Positions 25,556 to 33,984 of a stretch of 64,000 bases of DNA are shown one piece after another. A program made the position numbers and the translations under genes. This DNA is from UBA8079 sp965205535 (GTDB lineage: Bacteria > Pseudomonadota > Alphaproteobacteria > UBA6615): the NCBI GenBank assembly GCA_965205535.1, contig CBDBHH010000005.1:3100001-3164000 (forward strand), in the 5' to 3' direction. Below the pieces are notes generated by a model that was not told where the DNA came from, searched no databases, and saw only the letters and a program-made list of their open reading frames with translations. How positions within the stretch are numbered: the first letter of the stretch is position 1; the number at the start of each line of letters is the position of its first letter.

Positions 25556-26734
25556 TTAATTGTAAATCTCGCGCACTCTTTCGAGTGCCGCCTTTATGTT
25601 CTCGACCGAGTTTGCGTAGGAAAACCGCACGTAATCCTCGCCCAGATGGCCGAAGCTGGTGCCCGCCACCGTGGCAACATAGGCATCGCTAAGAAGCTTG
25701 TCCTGAACCTCGCGTGCCGATTGTCCCGTGCCGGAGATGTTGGGGAATGCATAAAAAGCGCCCATCGGCGTCCGGCAGGAAAATCCGTCGATGGCGTTCA
25801 GTTCCTTGACGATTACGTGACGGCGCTCATCGAACGCGCGGACCATTTCGTGCACGGAATCCTGTGGGCCTTCCAGGGCTGCAATGCCGGCGAACTGGGT
25901 ACCCGCGTTTACACAAGAGTGACAATTGATCGCCAGACGGGTCGCGGCGTCGACCAGGCTTTCCGGCCACAGGGCGTAGCCGAGGCGCCAGCCGGTCATG
26001 GCGTATGTCTTCGACCAGCCGTCAAGCAGGATCAGCCGGTCGCGAAGATGTTCGTAGGACAGGAGGCTGACATGCTCATGCCCGTCATAGGTCATCTGGC
26101 CGTAAATCTCGTCGGAAAGTATCGCGACGTGGGGATGTTTCTCGAGGCCGGCGGCGAGCTTGTCCATCTCGGACTTGGGCACCGCGCCGCCGGTCGGGTT
26201 GGCCGGCGTGTTGATGATCATCAGCCGGGTCGCGGGCGTAATCAGCGACAGCACCTGGTCCGCGTCGAGTGAGAAGTCATTCTCCTCGAGCAGCGGTATG
26301 GGAACGGCCTTCGCACCGGAGTAGTTGATGGCGGATTCGTAGATCGGGAAGCCCGGGTTCGGATACATGATTTCGCCACCGGCCTCGCCGAACATCATGA
26401 TGGCGAAGAACATGGTCACCTTGCCGCCGGGCACACAGACGATGTTGTTCGGGTCCACCGCAACACCGCGCAGGCGAAGAATGTCCGCCGCAACGGCCTC
26501 GCGCAGCGGCAATATACCGGGGGCGGGTGTGTAGCCGTGATGCCCGTCACGCAGCGCCTTCACGGCCGCCTCGACGATGTGTTCCGGTGTGCTGAAGTCG
26601 GGCTGGCCGATGCCCAGATTGATGACGTCATGTCCCTGGGCCTTCAGGCCCTCGGCGCGGGCCAGGACCTCGAATGCAGACTCGGTTCCAAGGCGCGTCA
26701 GGTTTTCTGCCGTTTGTAATTTTGCACCCGTCAT
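25556..26734 (-). CDS. Pyridoxal phosphate-dependent aminotransferase, class I/II
   Basis: This is a fold-type I aminotransferase of 392 residues. Visible: NLGIGQPDFSTPEHI (about residues 39-53), NTPANPTGG (about 175), SDEIYGQMTYDG, and the PLP Lys in GWSKTYAMTGWRLGY (about 238), then the C-terminal RFSYANS with the carboxylate-binding Arg. It resembles aspartate/aromatic aminotransferases of the AspC-like group. The substrate is uncertain. It lies upstream of glnB on the same strand but is separated from it by the sigma-54 promoter region. Confidence 0.92.
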   Translation of the reverse strand: MTGAKLQTAENLTRLGTESAFEVLARAEGLKAQGHDVINLGIGQPDFSTPEHIVEAAVKALRDGHHGYTPAPGILPLREAVAADILRLRGVAVDPNNIVCVPGGKVTMFFAIMMFGEAGGEIMYPNPGFPIYESAINYSGAKAVPIPLLEENDFSLDADQVLSLITPATRLMIINTPANPTGGAVPKSEMDKLAAGLEKHPHVAILSDEIYGQMTYDGHEHVSLLSYEHLRDRLILLDGWSKTYAMTGWRLGYALWPESLVDAATRLAINCHSCVNAGTQFAGIAALEGPQDSVHEMVRAFDERRHVIVKELNAIDGFSCRTPMGAFYAFPNISGTGQSAREVQDKLLSDAYVATVAGTSFGHLGEDYVRFSYANSVENIKAALERVREIYN

Positions 26735-26871
26735 ATCCGGTCTCTCATTCTTTGCCCTGCGAAACGGCGCGCACTATAGGCGGTCGGTGTTTTACAGGGC
26801 AAAAGCTTTCACCTCGCCCCGGAAGCTGCAAACATCCGTTCCATATGCTGGCCAATACGGGGGTAGGTGCC

Positions 26872-27252
26872 ATGTCCGAAGATCAATCGCGACCGCTCGA
26901 TGATGAAGAGGTTCTGAAATATTGGATCCCGCGCCTTGTGGCCGATGGCGGGGATCCCAACGATGCCCTGGCGGTTCGTAATCGGGCCTCGACCTGGGAT
27001 GAATGGCCTGTGGCCTGGGCGGAGATCGGCGACAGCTATCTGACCGTCGGTGCGGACCGGCGCGCGCGGGCATGGGTTGAGTGCCGCCGCCGCGTTCGTT
27101 CGTGCCGCTGTCTGCTTTCACTTCGCGCAGGTCGTCGCCTTTCATCTGCCCGCGTTGAAGAACGAATTGCAGGCGCGCAAGACAGACGCGTTTCGCATGG
27201 CGGCGCCCTTGATGTCACCGCCTGCCGAGCGTCTCGAGATACCGTTCGGTGA
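26872..27252 (+). pseudogene. N-terminal fragment of a frameshifted alpha/beta hydrolase
   Basis: The frame opens at an ATG with GGGTAGG upstream and encodes MSEDQSRPLDDEEVLKYW, then a helical segment with WDEWPVAWAEIGDSYLTVG. After about 27061 it continues as an Arg-rich out-of-frame tail. The natural continuation, GHGLSAAAAFVRAAV, is found one base on in the next frame. One extra base in the CGCGCGCGGG run at 27061-27070 would explain this. The helical part is the N-terminal domain of the hydrolase below. Confidence 0.6.
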
Positions 27253-27937
27253 CGGCGTTCTGCCGGCATATTTGCGGGTGCCCGCGGACCGTGATGTGCC
27301 GGTGCCGGGCGTGCTGTTGGTGCCGGGACTCGATTCAACCAAGGAAGACTTCGCCACGATCATGGACTTTGCCGTGGGGCGCGGGCTTGCGGTGCTCGCC
27401 TTCGACGGGCCGGGGCAGGGCGAGGTTCATTCTGGCATGTTGCTCGGTCCGAATTATGAAGATTGCATCACCGCGGCGTTCGAGACGATGGCCGCAAGGC
27501 CTGAAGTCGACGGTGAACGCATCGGCACGATCGGGCGCAGCCTCGGCGGCATCTATGTGGTCAAGGCGGCGACCGACCCGCGGATCAAGGCGACGGTGGT
27601 GTTTGGTGGCGCGTGGGATTTGAGCGACTGGCCGACCATGCCGCCCTTGATCCGTGCCGGCTTCGCCTGGGCGACCGGCGCCGACGATGAAACCGACGCG
27701 TTGGCCCGGGTGCCCGACGCGACACTGGATGACTGTATTGGTGATGTCGCCTCGCCGGTTTTTGTCGTGCACGGTCGGCACGACGCGATCTTCAAGGCTG
27801 CCCAGGCCGAACGCATTGCCGCGGCGTTACCGGGTAATGGCGAACTTTGGATGGTCGAGGACGGTGTCCACTGCTGCCACAACCGGGCCTTCGAGGTGCG
27901 GACAGGTATGGTGGACTGGCTCGTCGAGCAGCTGTGA
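27050..27937 (+). CDS. Alpha/beta hydrolase, main part of a frameshifted gene
   Basis: The catalytic domain is complete: oxyanion region LLVPGLDSTKEDF, FDGPGQGE, nucleophile elbow GRSLGG (Ser about residue 167), acid in VHGRHDAIF and the active-site His in DGVHCCHN. This combination of a helical N-terminal domain and such a hydrolase core resembles the FrsA/2,6-dihydroxypseudooxynicotine hydrolase group. The GTG at 27050 is probably not a natural start; the intact gene would begin at 26872. A shorter product from the ATG at 27197 would keep the catalytic domain. It faces tRNA-His downstream. Confidence 0.8.
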   Translation: MRTGARGHGLSAAAAFVRAAVCFHFAQVVAFHLPALKNELQARKTDAFRMAAPLMSPPAERLEIPFGDGVLPAYLRVPADRDVPVPGVLLVPGLDSTKEDFATIMDFAVGRGLAVLAFDGPGQGEVHSGMLLGPNYEDCITAAFETMAARPEVDGERIGTIGRSLGGIYVVKAATDPRIKATVVFGGAWDLSDWPTMPPLIRAGFAWATGADDETDALARVPDATLDDCIGDVASPVFVVHGRHDAIFKAAQAERIAAALPGNGELWMVEDGVHCCHNRAFEVRTGMVDWLVEQL

Positions 27938-28041
27938 TGTGCGCCCGGCTGATGCCGGCGGGTACTGAAAGAATCACGCAAACACATCCACGGTTTGCTT
28001 GACGCGATCCGGTACGACGATTACACAAACGCCCGCTTGTG

Positions 28042-28118
28042 GTGGCTGTAGCTCAGTTGGTTAGAGCGCCTGGTTGTGGTCCAGGAGGCCGTGGGTTCAA
28101 ATCCCATCAGCCACCCCA
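28042..28118 (+). tRNA. tRNA-His (GTG)
   Basis: A full cloverleaf is visible. The acceptor stem GTGGCTG pairs with CAGCCAC, the anticodon loop is TTGTGGT with anticodon GTG, the T arm has GGTTCAAAT, and an encoded CCA ends the gene. The preceding G at 28041 can form the extra G-1:C73 pair typical of tRNA-His. Confidence 0.97.
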
Positions 28119-28225
28119 TTTCCCCCGGATATATTTGGCGACCGATTTCGGCGACGGACCTGGCGCAATCGGATTGCGTCAGCTGTTCCTAGGTTTGTGG
28201 CGGGTATTGAGCGAGTATCCGCACC

Positions 28226-29785
28226 ATGACGACAAAATGGGCCCCTGGTGCGCCGGAATTGCTAACGGTCGCGCAGATGTATCGCGCGGATGGCGCGGCG
28301 GCAGACCTTGGTGTGTCCGGTCTCGAATTGATGGAGCGTGCCGGCACGGCGATCGCCGATGCGCTGGAGGCGAGATGGCCGCGTGGCCACATTCTGGTGC
28401 TGTGCGGACCGGGAAATAATGGCGGTGACGGGTTTGTCGCGGCCCGGTTGCTGACATTGCGCGATCGCGATGTGGCGCTGGGTCTGCTCGGGGATATCGA
28501 CGATCTTGTCGACGATGCGGCGATCAATGCCCGGCGTTGGGTCGAGGAGTGCGACGGTGACGTGGACGCGTTGTCACGGGAATGGGTCCGGTGGGCGGAC
28601 GTCGTGATCGACGGATTGTTCGGGGCAGGGCTGACCCGCCCGGTCGACGGCGTGGCGCGCGACGTCATCAACGAGATTAATCTCTACAAGAAACCTTGCC
28701 TTGCGATCGATGTCCCCAGCGGGGTGCAGGGCGATTCCGGGGCTGTCCTGGGGGCCGCACCCCAGGCCGATCTGACGGTCACCTTTTTCCGCCACAAGCC
28801 CGGGCATCTGCTGTTTCCGGGGCGCGGTCTGTGTGAGTGCGTGCAGGTTGCAGATATCGGAATTCCCGACGAGGTATTGGACGATATAGCTCCAACCCAA
28901 TGGCGCAATGTGCCGATGTTCTGGGCATCCGACTTTCCGCGTCCGGCGCCCGAGGGGCACAAATACGGCCGCGGCCATGCGATCATTGCCGGCGGGGAAG
29001 AGTTGACGGGTGCAGCCCAGCTGGCGGCCTACGGGGCACTGCGGGCGGGCGCGGGACTGGTCTCGATAGCGAGCCCGCCGAAGGCTGTCCCGGTTTACCG
29101 GTCAGGGCGCGCCTCGATCATGGTGCGAAACACCCCCGATACCGAGGCCTTCACGAACGCCATTTCAGACCCGCGCGTGCGGGCCGTACTTGTCGGGCCG
29201 GGCAATGGCCTGACTGCCGATACGCGGGCAAATGTTCTGGCCGCACTGGAAGGTGAAATTGGCTGTGTCGTGGATGCGGACGGCATATCGGTTTTCGCCG
29301 ATGATCCGGGCGCGATGTTCGACGGGATTAAAAACAGAACGTCGGACACCATATTGACGCCCCATGAAGGGGAATTCGACCGGCTGTTTTCCGAACCGCT
29401 CGATGATGCTGGAGCGAACCGCCTCGAGCGGGCACGCGCTGCCGCAGATCTGTCAGGTGCCGTGGTGGTCCTCAAGGGGGCAGATACAGTCATCGCGGCG
29501 CCTGATGGCCGTGCAGCCATCAACGGCAATGCCCCGCCAACGCTGGCCACTGCGGGCAGCGGGGATGTGCTGGCGGGGTTCATATTGGGGTTGCTCGCAC
29601 AGGGAATGCCGGGCTTTTCGGCCGCCTGCGCGGGGGTCTGGTTACACGGTGCAGCGGCCAGCAGCTTTGGACCGGGATTGATCGCGGAAGATATCGCCGA
29701 CTGCTTGCCCCCGGTCCTGAAATCCCTTTATGCAGATCTCGGGCTGGACGTGGCGTCGGGTGGTGCCGGGGACCCTGCGTCCTGA
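28226..29785 (+). CDS. nnr: Bifunctional NAD(P)H-hydrate epimerase / ADP-dependent hydrate dehydratase
   Basis: This protein repairs hydrated NAD(P)H. The N-terminal epimerase domain (about residues 1-215) has GPGNNGGDGFVAARLL and DGLFGAGLTRPV. The C-terminal ribokinase-like dehydratase domain (about 230-505) has HKYGRGHAIIAGG, VLVGPGNGL, TPHEGEFDRLF, VVLKGADTVIA and GSGDVLAG. The total of 519 residues is normal for the fused form. It lies downstream of tRNA-His and upstream of tRNA-Leu, both in the same direction. Confidence 0.95.
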   Translation: MTTKWAPGAPELLTVAQMYRADGAAADLGVSGLELMERAGTAIADALEARWPRGHILVLCGPGNNGGDGFVAARLLTLRDRDVALGLLGDIDDLVDDAAINARRWVEECDGDVDALSREWVRWADVVIDGLFGAGLTRPVDGVARDVINEINLYKKPCLAIDVPSGVQGDSGAVLGAAPQADLTVTFFRHKPGHLLFPGRGLCECVQVADIGIPDEVLDDIAPTQWRNVPMFWASDFPRPAPEGHKYGRGHAIIAGGEELTGAAQLAAYGALRAGAGLVSIASPPKAVPVYRSGRASIMVRNTPDTEAFTNAISDPRVRAVLVGPGNGLTADTRANVLAALEGEIGCVVDADGISVFADDPGAMFDGIKNRTSDTILTPHEGEFDRLFSEPLDDAGANRLERARAAADLSGAVVVLKGADTVIAAPDGRAAINGNAPPTLATAGSGDVLAGFILGLLAQGMPGFSAACAGVWLHGAAASSFGPGLIAEDIADCLPPVLKSLYADLGLDVASGGAGDPAS

Positions 29786-29900
29786 TCCCCCGCTCTGACG
29801 TTTACTCGGCTCGTGCGATGGTATAGGACATCCGCCGTTCGGGCGGTTTGCCGCTCGAAAGCGCGTGGCGTGCGAGCCAGAAAATTCAACAAGCGCGTGC

Positions 29901-29987
29901 GCGGGCGTGGCGGAACTGGTAGACGCGCCAGGTTTAGATCCTGGTGACTGAAAAGTCGTGGGGGTTCAAGTCCCTTCGCCCGCACCA
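29901..29987 (+). tRNA. tRNA-Leu (TAG)
   Basis: This is a class II tRNA with a long variable arm (TGACTGAAAAGTCGT). The acceptor stem GCGGGCG pairs with CGCCCGC, the anticodon loop TTTAGAT gives TAG, the T loop is GTTCAAGTC, and CCA is encoded. Confidence 0.96.
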
Positions 29988-30097
29988 CTTGCACAGGCGC
30001 GTTGTAGAGAGTGAAAGCGCGGTTATCTGCCGCAAACCGGCGATTTATGTCGAACGTCGGAACCGGAAACACAAAAAGCAGGAAATCGGACCTGGTC

Positions 30098-31606
30098 ATG
30101 GAAGTCGTCGAAACAAATACCGAAGGTTTGCAGCGTGATTTCAAGATCACGATTGTGGCGAATGATATTCAGCAGCGCGTCGATGCACGCCTGACCGAGG
30201 TGGGGCGCGATATCAGCATTCCCGGGTTCCGGCCCGGCAAGGCGCCGCTCAATATCCTCAAGCAACGCTATGGCGGGTCGGTGATGGGCGAGGTGCTTGA
30301 GGCAACCGTCCAGGAAACATCCCAGGAAGTGCTCAGCGAACGTGGCTTGCGCCCGGCTGGCCAGCCCAAGATCGAGGTCGTCTCGTTCGATGAGGGCAAG
30401 GACCTTGAATATGATCTCTCCGTCGAGATTTTGCCGGAGATCGAGACAGTCGATCTGACGTCGATCGAGCTCGACCGGGTGAAGGTCATTCCGACCGATG
30501 ACGAGATCAAGGATGCGATTGACCGTATCGCCCAGCAGAACCGTGAAACCAAGCCGATCGAAGAGTCCCGGCCGACGGCCAACGGCGATGTCGTGATCAT
30601 CGACTTCGAGGGCAAAATTGATGACGTGCCATTCGAAGGCGGCAAGGGCACGGGCATCCGCCTCGAGCTTGGCTCGGACCAGTTCATTCCCGGTTTCGAA
30701 GAACAGCTGGTTGGCGTTGAAGCGGGCAAGCCCCTCGAGGTGAAGGTCGCGTTTCCCGACGACTACAATGTCGACGAACTGGCGGGCAAGGATGCGGTCT
30801 TCGACTGCGTCGTGCAGGAGATTCACGGGGCAGTCGAAGTGACGGTTGACGATGCTTTTGCCGAGGGCCTCGGGCTGGAAAACCTGGCGGCACTTCAGGA
30901 TGCGATCAGTGACCAGCTTGGCCAGGAATATGGCCGCCTGACACGTGAACGCACCAAGCGCGACCTGCTCGACAAGCTTTCCGACGCCCATGATTTTGCC
31001 GTCCCGCCGCGGATGGCCGAGGACGAGTTCAATCAGATCTGGACGCAGATTGAGCAGGCGAAGGAAGAAGACAAGCTGGATGACGAGGACAAGAGTAAGT
31101 CCGACGACGAGTTGCGCACCCAGTATCAGGATATCGCCGACCGTCGCGTGCGCCTCGGGCTGTTGCTATCGCATATCGGCGAGCAGAACGGCCTGACGGT
31201 GACCCAGGAAGAGGTCAACCGGGCGATCATGGAACAGGCACGCCAGTTGCCCGGCCAGGAACAGCAGGTCATTGAGTTCTATCGGGACAACCCGCAGGCC
31301 AGTGCGTCGCTTCAGGCGCCGATCTTCGAGGACAAGGTTGTCGATTTTGTTATCGAGATGGCGAACGTCACGGAGCGTGAACTGACGCCCGAACAGCTCA
31401 ACGCCGAGGCCGAGGCGGAAGCCGCCAAAGCCGATTCCGCCAGTTCGAGCGAAAAGAAGCCCGCGGCAAAGAAGAAGGCACCGGCGAAAAAGGCCGCAGC
31501 GAAAAAGCCTGCAGCCAAGAAGGCGGCTGCCAAGAAACCCGCTGCAAAGAAGAAAGCAGCTCCCAAAAGCAAGGCAAAGGACGACGGCAAGGCTGCAGAG
31601 AAATAG
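30098..31606 (+). CDS. tig: Trigger factor with Lys/Ala-rich C-terminal tail
   Basis: This is the ribosome-bound folding chaperone and prolyl isomerase. The N-terminal ribosome-binding domain contains GFRPGKAP (about residues 44-51). The FKBP-type domain (about 155-240) has GDVVIIDFEGKID and QFIPGFEEQLVG, and a helical chaperone C-domain follows. I set the start at MEVVETNTEG, the usual opening. The protein is 502 residues, about 50-60 longer than typical, because of a histone-H1-like tail (from about residue 448) made of PAAKK and AAKK repeats. The tail could bind nucleic acid or rRNA. The gene precedes clpP, clpX and lon. Confidence 0.95.
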   Translation: MEVVETNTEGLQRDFKITIVANDIQQRVDARLTEVGRDISIPGFRPGKAPLNILKQRYGGSVMGEVLEATVQETSQEVLSERGLRPAGQPKIEVVSFDEGKDLEYDLSVEILPEIETVDLTSIELDRVKVIPTDDEIKDAIDRIAQQNRETKPIEESRPTANGDVVIIDFEGKIDDVPFEGGKGTGIRLELGSDQFIPGFEEQLVGVEAGKPLEVKVAFPDDYNVDELAGKDAVFDCVVQEIHGAVEVTVDDAFAEGLGLENLAALQDAISDQLGQEYGRLTRERTKRDLLDKLSDAHDFAVPPRMAEDEFNQIWTQIEQAKEEDKLDDEDKSKSDDELRTQYQDIADRRVRLGLLLSHIGEQNGLTVTQEEVNRAIMEQARQLPGQEQQVIEFYRDNPQASASLQAPIFEDKVVDFVIEMANVTERELTPEQLNAEAEAEAAKADSASSSEKKPAAKKKAPAKKAAAKKPAAKKAAAKKPAAKKKAAPKSKAKDDGKAAEK

Positions 31607-31696
31607 GTCATTCGCCGCAGCCCCTTGCACGGACTCGCCCGAAGCCTATTTTGTACAAATCGCGTGTCTGGCCCGAGTACGGAGTAACCCAACATC

Positions 31697-32335
31697 ATGG
31701 CGAATTACGAAGAACCGCGGATGAACGCGCTTGTGCCGATGGTCGTCGAGCAGACGAACCGCGGCGAACGCGCCTACGACATCTACTCCCGGCTTCTGAA
31801 GGAACGCATCATCTTCCTGACCGGTCCCGTCGGGGACGAGGTTGCGAGTGTGATCTGCGCGCAATTGCTGTTTCTCGAAGCGGAGAATCCGAACAAGGAC
31901 ATCAGCTTCTATATCAACTCACCGGGCGGCGTCGTGACATCGGGTCTGTCGATCTATGACACCATGCAGTACATCCGCCCGGACGTGGCGACGCTGTGTG
32001 TCGGCCAGGCGGCCTCGATGGGGTCTCTGCTGCTCGCGGGCGGTGCCAAGGGCAAGCGATTTGCGCTACCGAATGCGCGGATCATGGTGCATCAGCCTTC
32101 CGGCGGCTTCCAGGGACAGGCGACGGATATCGAGATCCACGCCCAGGAAATTCTGAAAATCCGCCAGCGGCTGAATGAAATCTACGCCGGGCATACCGGA
32201 CAATCGGTTGACAAGATCGGCGAAGCGCTCGAACGTGATCGCTTCTATACGGCGGATGAAGCACAGGAATTTGGTCTGATTGACGAGGTGGTTTCGAGCC
32301 GCGCGGATACAGATGAAGACGAGGAAAGCGACTAG
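31697..32335 (+). CDS. clpP: ATP-dependent Clp protease proteolytic subunit
   Basis: This is the serine peptidase of the ClpXP/ClpAP machine, 212 residues. The catalytic Ser107 is in GQAASMGSLL and His132 in MVHQPSGG; the Asp region ERDRFYTADEA is present. N-terminal residues before ALVPMVVEQTNRGERAYDIY are likely removed by processing. It lies 90 bases after tig and 152 bases before clpX, which leaves room for a separate clpX promoter. Confidence 0.96.
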   Translation: MANYEEPRMNALVPMVVEQTNRGERAYDIYSRLLKERIIFLTGPVGDEVASVICAQLLFLEAENPNKDISFYINSPGGVVTSGLSIYDTMQYIRPDVATLCVGQAASMGSLLLAGGAKGKRFALPNARIMVHQPSGGFQGQATDIEIHAQEILKIRQRLNEIYAGHTGQSVDKIGEALERDRFYTADEAQEFGLIDEVVSSRADTDEDEESD

Positions 32336-32487
32336 ATCGGCGTACGAAAATCTGTGCGTTGTCGATCTGCTCGTTTAACTAATTATTGATCGCTGACGGT
32401 TAGCTATTGTTCAATTGCTTCTGTTAGTGATTCGCGTCGGCAAAGAATCCTGCTGATGACCACGCCCCAGCACGGGACCATATTGGT

Positions 32488-33753
32488 ATGAGCAAGTCCG
32501 GTAACGGCGATTCCAAGAACACTCTGTACTGCTCCTTTTGCGGTAAGAGTCAGCACGAAGTCCGCAAGCTGATCGCGGGCCCGACGGTTTTCATCTGCGA
32601 TGAATGCGTCGAACTGTGCATGGACATTATCCGTGAAGAGCACAAGTCGACGCTTGTGAAGTCACGCGATGGCGTGCCGACCCCGAAAGAGATATGCGAA
32701 GTGCTCGATGACTATGTGATTGGTCAGGACCGGGCCAAACGCGTACTCTCGGTCGCCGTCCACAATCACTACAAGCGTCTCAGCGGCGGCCCCAAGGGCA
32801 ACGAAGTCGAGATCGCGAAATCGAATATTTTGCTGATTGGCCCGACGGGTTGCGGCAAGACATTGCTGGCGCAAACGCTGGCGCGCATCCTCGATGTGCC
32901 CTTCACCATGGCCGACGCGACGACCCTCACGGAAGCGGGCTATGTCGGTGAGGATGTCGAGAACATCATTCTGAAGCTGCTTCAGTCGGCCGACTATAAT
33001 GTCGAACGCGCACAGCGTGGCATCGTCTATATCGACGAAGTCGACAAGATCAGCCGCAAGTCGGACAACCCGTCGATCACGCGCGATGTTTCGGGCGAGG
33101 GCGTGCAGCAGGCGTTGCTGAAAATCATGGAAGGCACCGTCGCCTCGGTACCGCCCCAGGGCGGCCGCAAGCACCCGCAGCAGGAATTCCTGCAGGTCGA
33201 CACGACCAACATCCTGTTCATCGTCGGCGGCGCATTTGCCGGCCTGGAGCGAATTATTGCCAGCCGTGGCAAGGACACCGCGATCGGCTTCGGGGCCGAC
33301 GTACAAAGCCTCGATGACCGGCAGACGGGCGAGATCCTCAGTGAAGTCGAACCCGAGGATCTTCTGAAGTTCGGTCTTATCCCCGAATTCGTGGGGCGCC
33401 TGCCGGTGCTCGCGACCCTTGGCGATCTCGATGAGGACGCCCTGATCCAGATCCTGACCCAGCCGAAGAACGCGTTGATCAAACAGTATCAGCGCTTGTT
33501 CGAGATGGAGGGGGTCGAACTGTCCTTCGCCGAGGATTCCCTGCGGGCCATCTCAAAGAAGGCGATCGCCCGCAAGACGGGTGCACGCGGCCTGCGGTCC
33601 ATCATGGAAAATATCCTGCTGGACACGATGTTCGAGCTTCCGGGTATGGATGGCGTCGAAGAGGTCGTGATCAACGGCGAAGTCGTCGAAGGCAACGCGA
33701 CCCCGCTGCATATCTATGCGGACAAGCGCGAAGATCTGGGCACCAGCGCCTAG
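32488..33753 (+). CDS. clpX: ATP-dependent Clp protease ATP-binding subunit ClpX
   Basis: This AAA+ unfoldase is the partner of ClpP, 421 residues. The N-terminal zinc-binding domain has CSFCGKSQ and CDECVELC (four Cys). Walker A is GPTGCGKTLLAQ (about residue 119), followed by the GYVGEDVE pore loop, Walker B VYIDEVDKI, sensor 1 region NILFIVGGAF, the IGFGADV ClpP-binding loop and GARGLRSIMEN (sensor 2). All key elements are intact. Confidence 0.97.
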   Translation: MSKSGNGDSKNTLYCSFCGKSQHEVRKLIAGPTVFICDECVELCMDIIREEHKSTLVKSRDGVPTPKEICEVLDDYVIGQDRAKRVLSVAVHNHYKRLSGGPKGNEVEIAKSNILLIGPTGCGKTLLAQTLARILDVPFTMADATTLTEAGYVGEDVENIILKLLQSADYNVERAQRGIVYIDEVDKISRKSDNPSITRDVSGEGVQQALLKIMEGTVASVPPQGGRKHPQQEFLQVDTTNILFIVGGAFAGLERIIASRGKDTAIGFGADVQSLDDRQTGEILSEVEPEDLLKFGLIPEFVGRLPVLATLGDLDEDALIQILTQPKNALIKQYQRLFEMEGVELSFAEDSLRAISKKAIARKTGARGLRSIMENILLDTMFELPGMDGVEEVVINGEVVEGNATPLHIYADKREDLGTSA

Positions 33754-33984
33754 CCCCGTCCGCTCGCCCGCCCGGGCACGACGTGATCGGGATTTTCTAT
33801 CCACCGCGGTGACCTGCCGGTGTTCACATCTTGTTCCAGCCACTTGATTGTCGGGCCGCGTTGGACCAAATAATGGGCATGGCACGACTCGCCAAATCGG
33901 CGTTCCCTAAGCGTTGTCCGTAAACCCAAGCGCAAGGTTTTCTGGTTAATCTAGAAACCGATATTGCGAGCTCGGAATGAATAT

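Noticed and set aside
33930..33984. Heat-shock promoter or CIRCE element before lon
   Set aside because: Only a weak partial inverted repeat is visible; neither a sigma-32 nor a CIRCE consensus could be matched.
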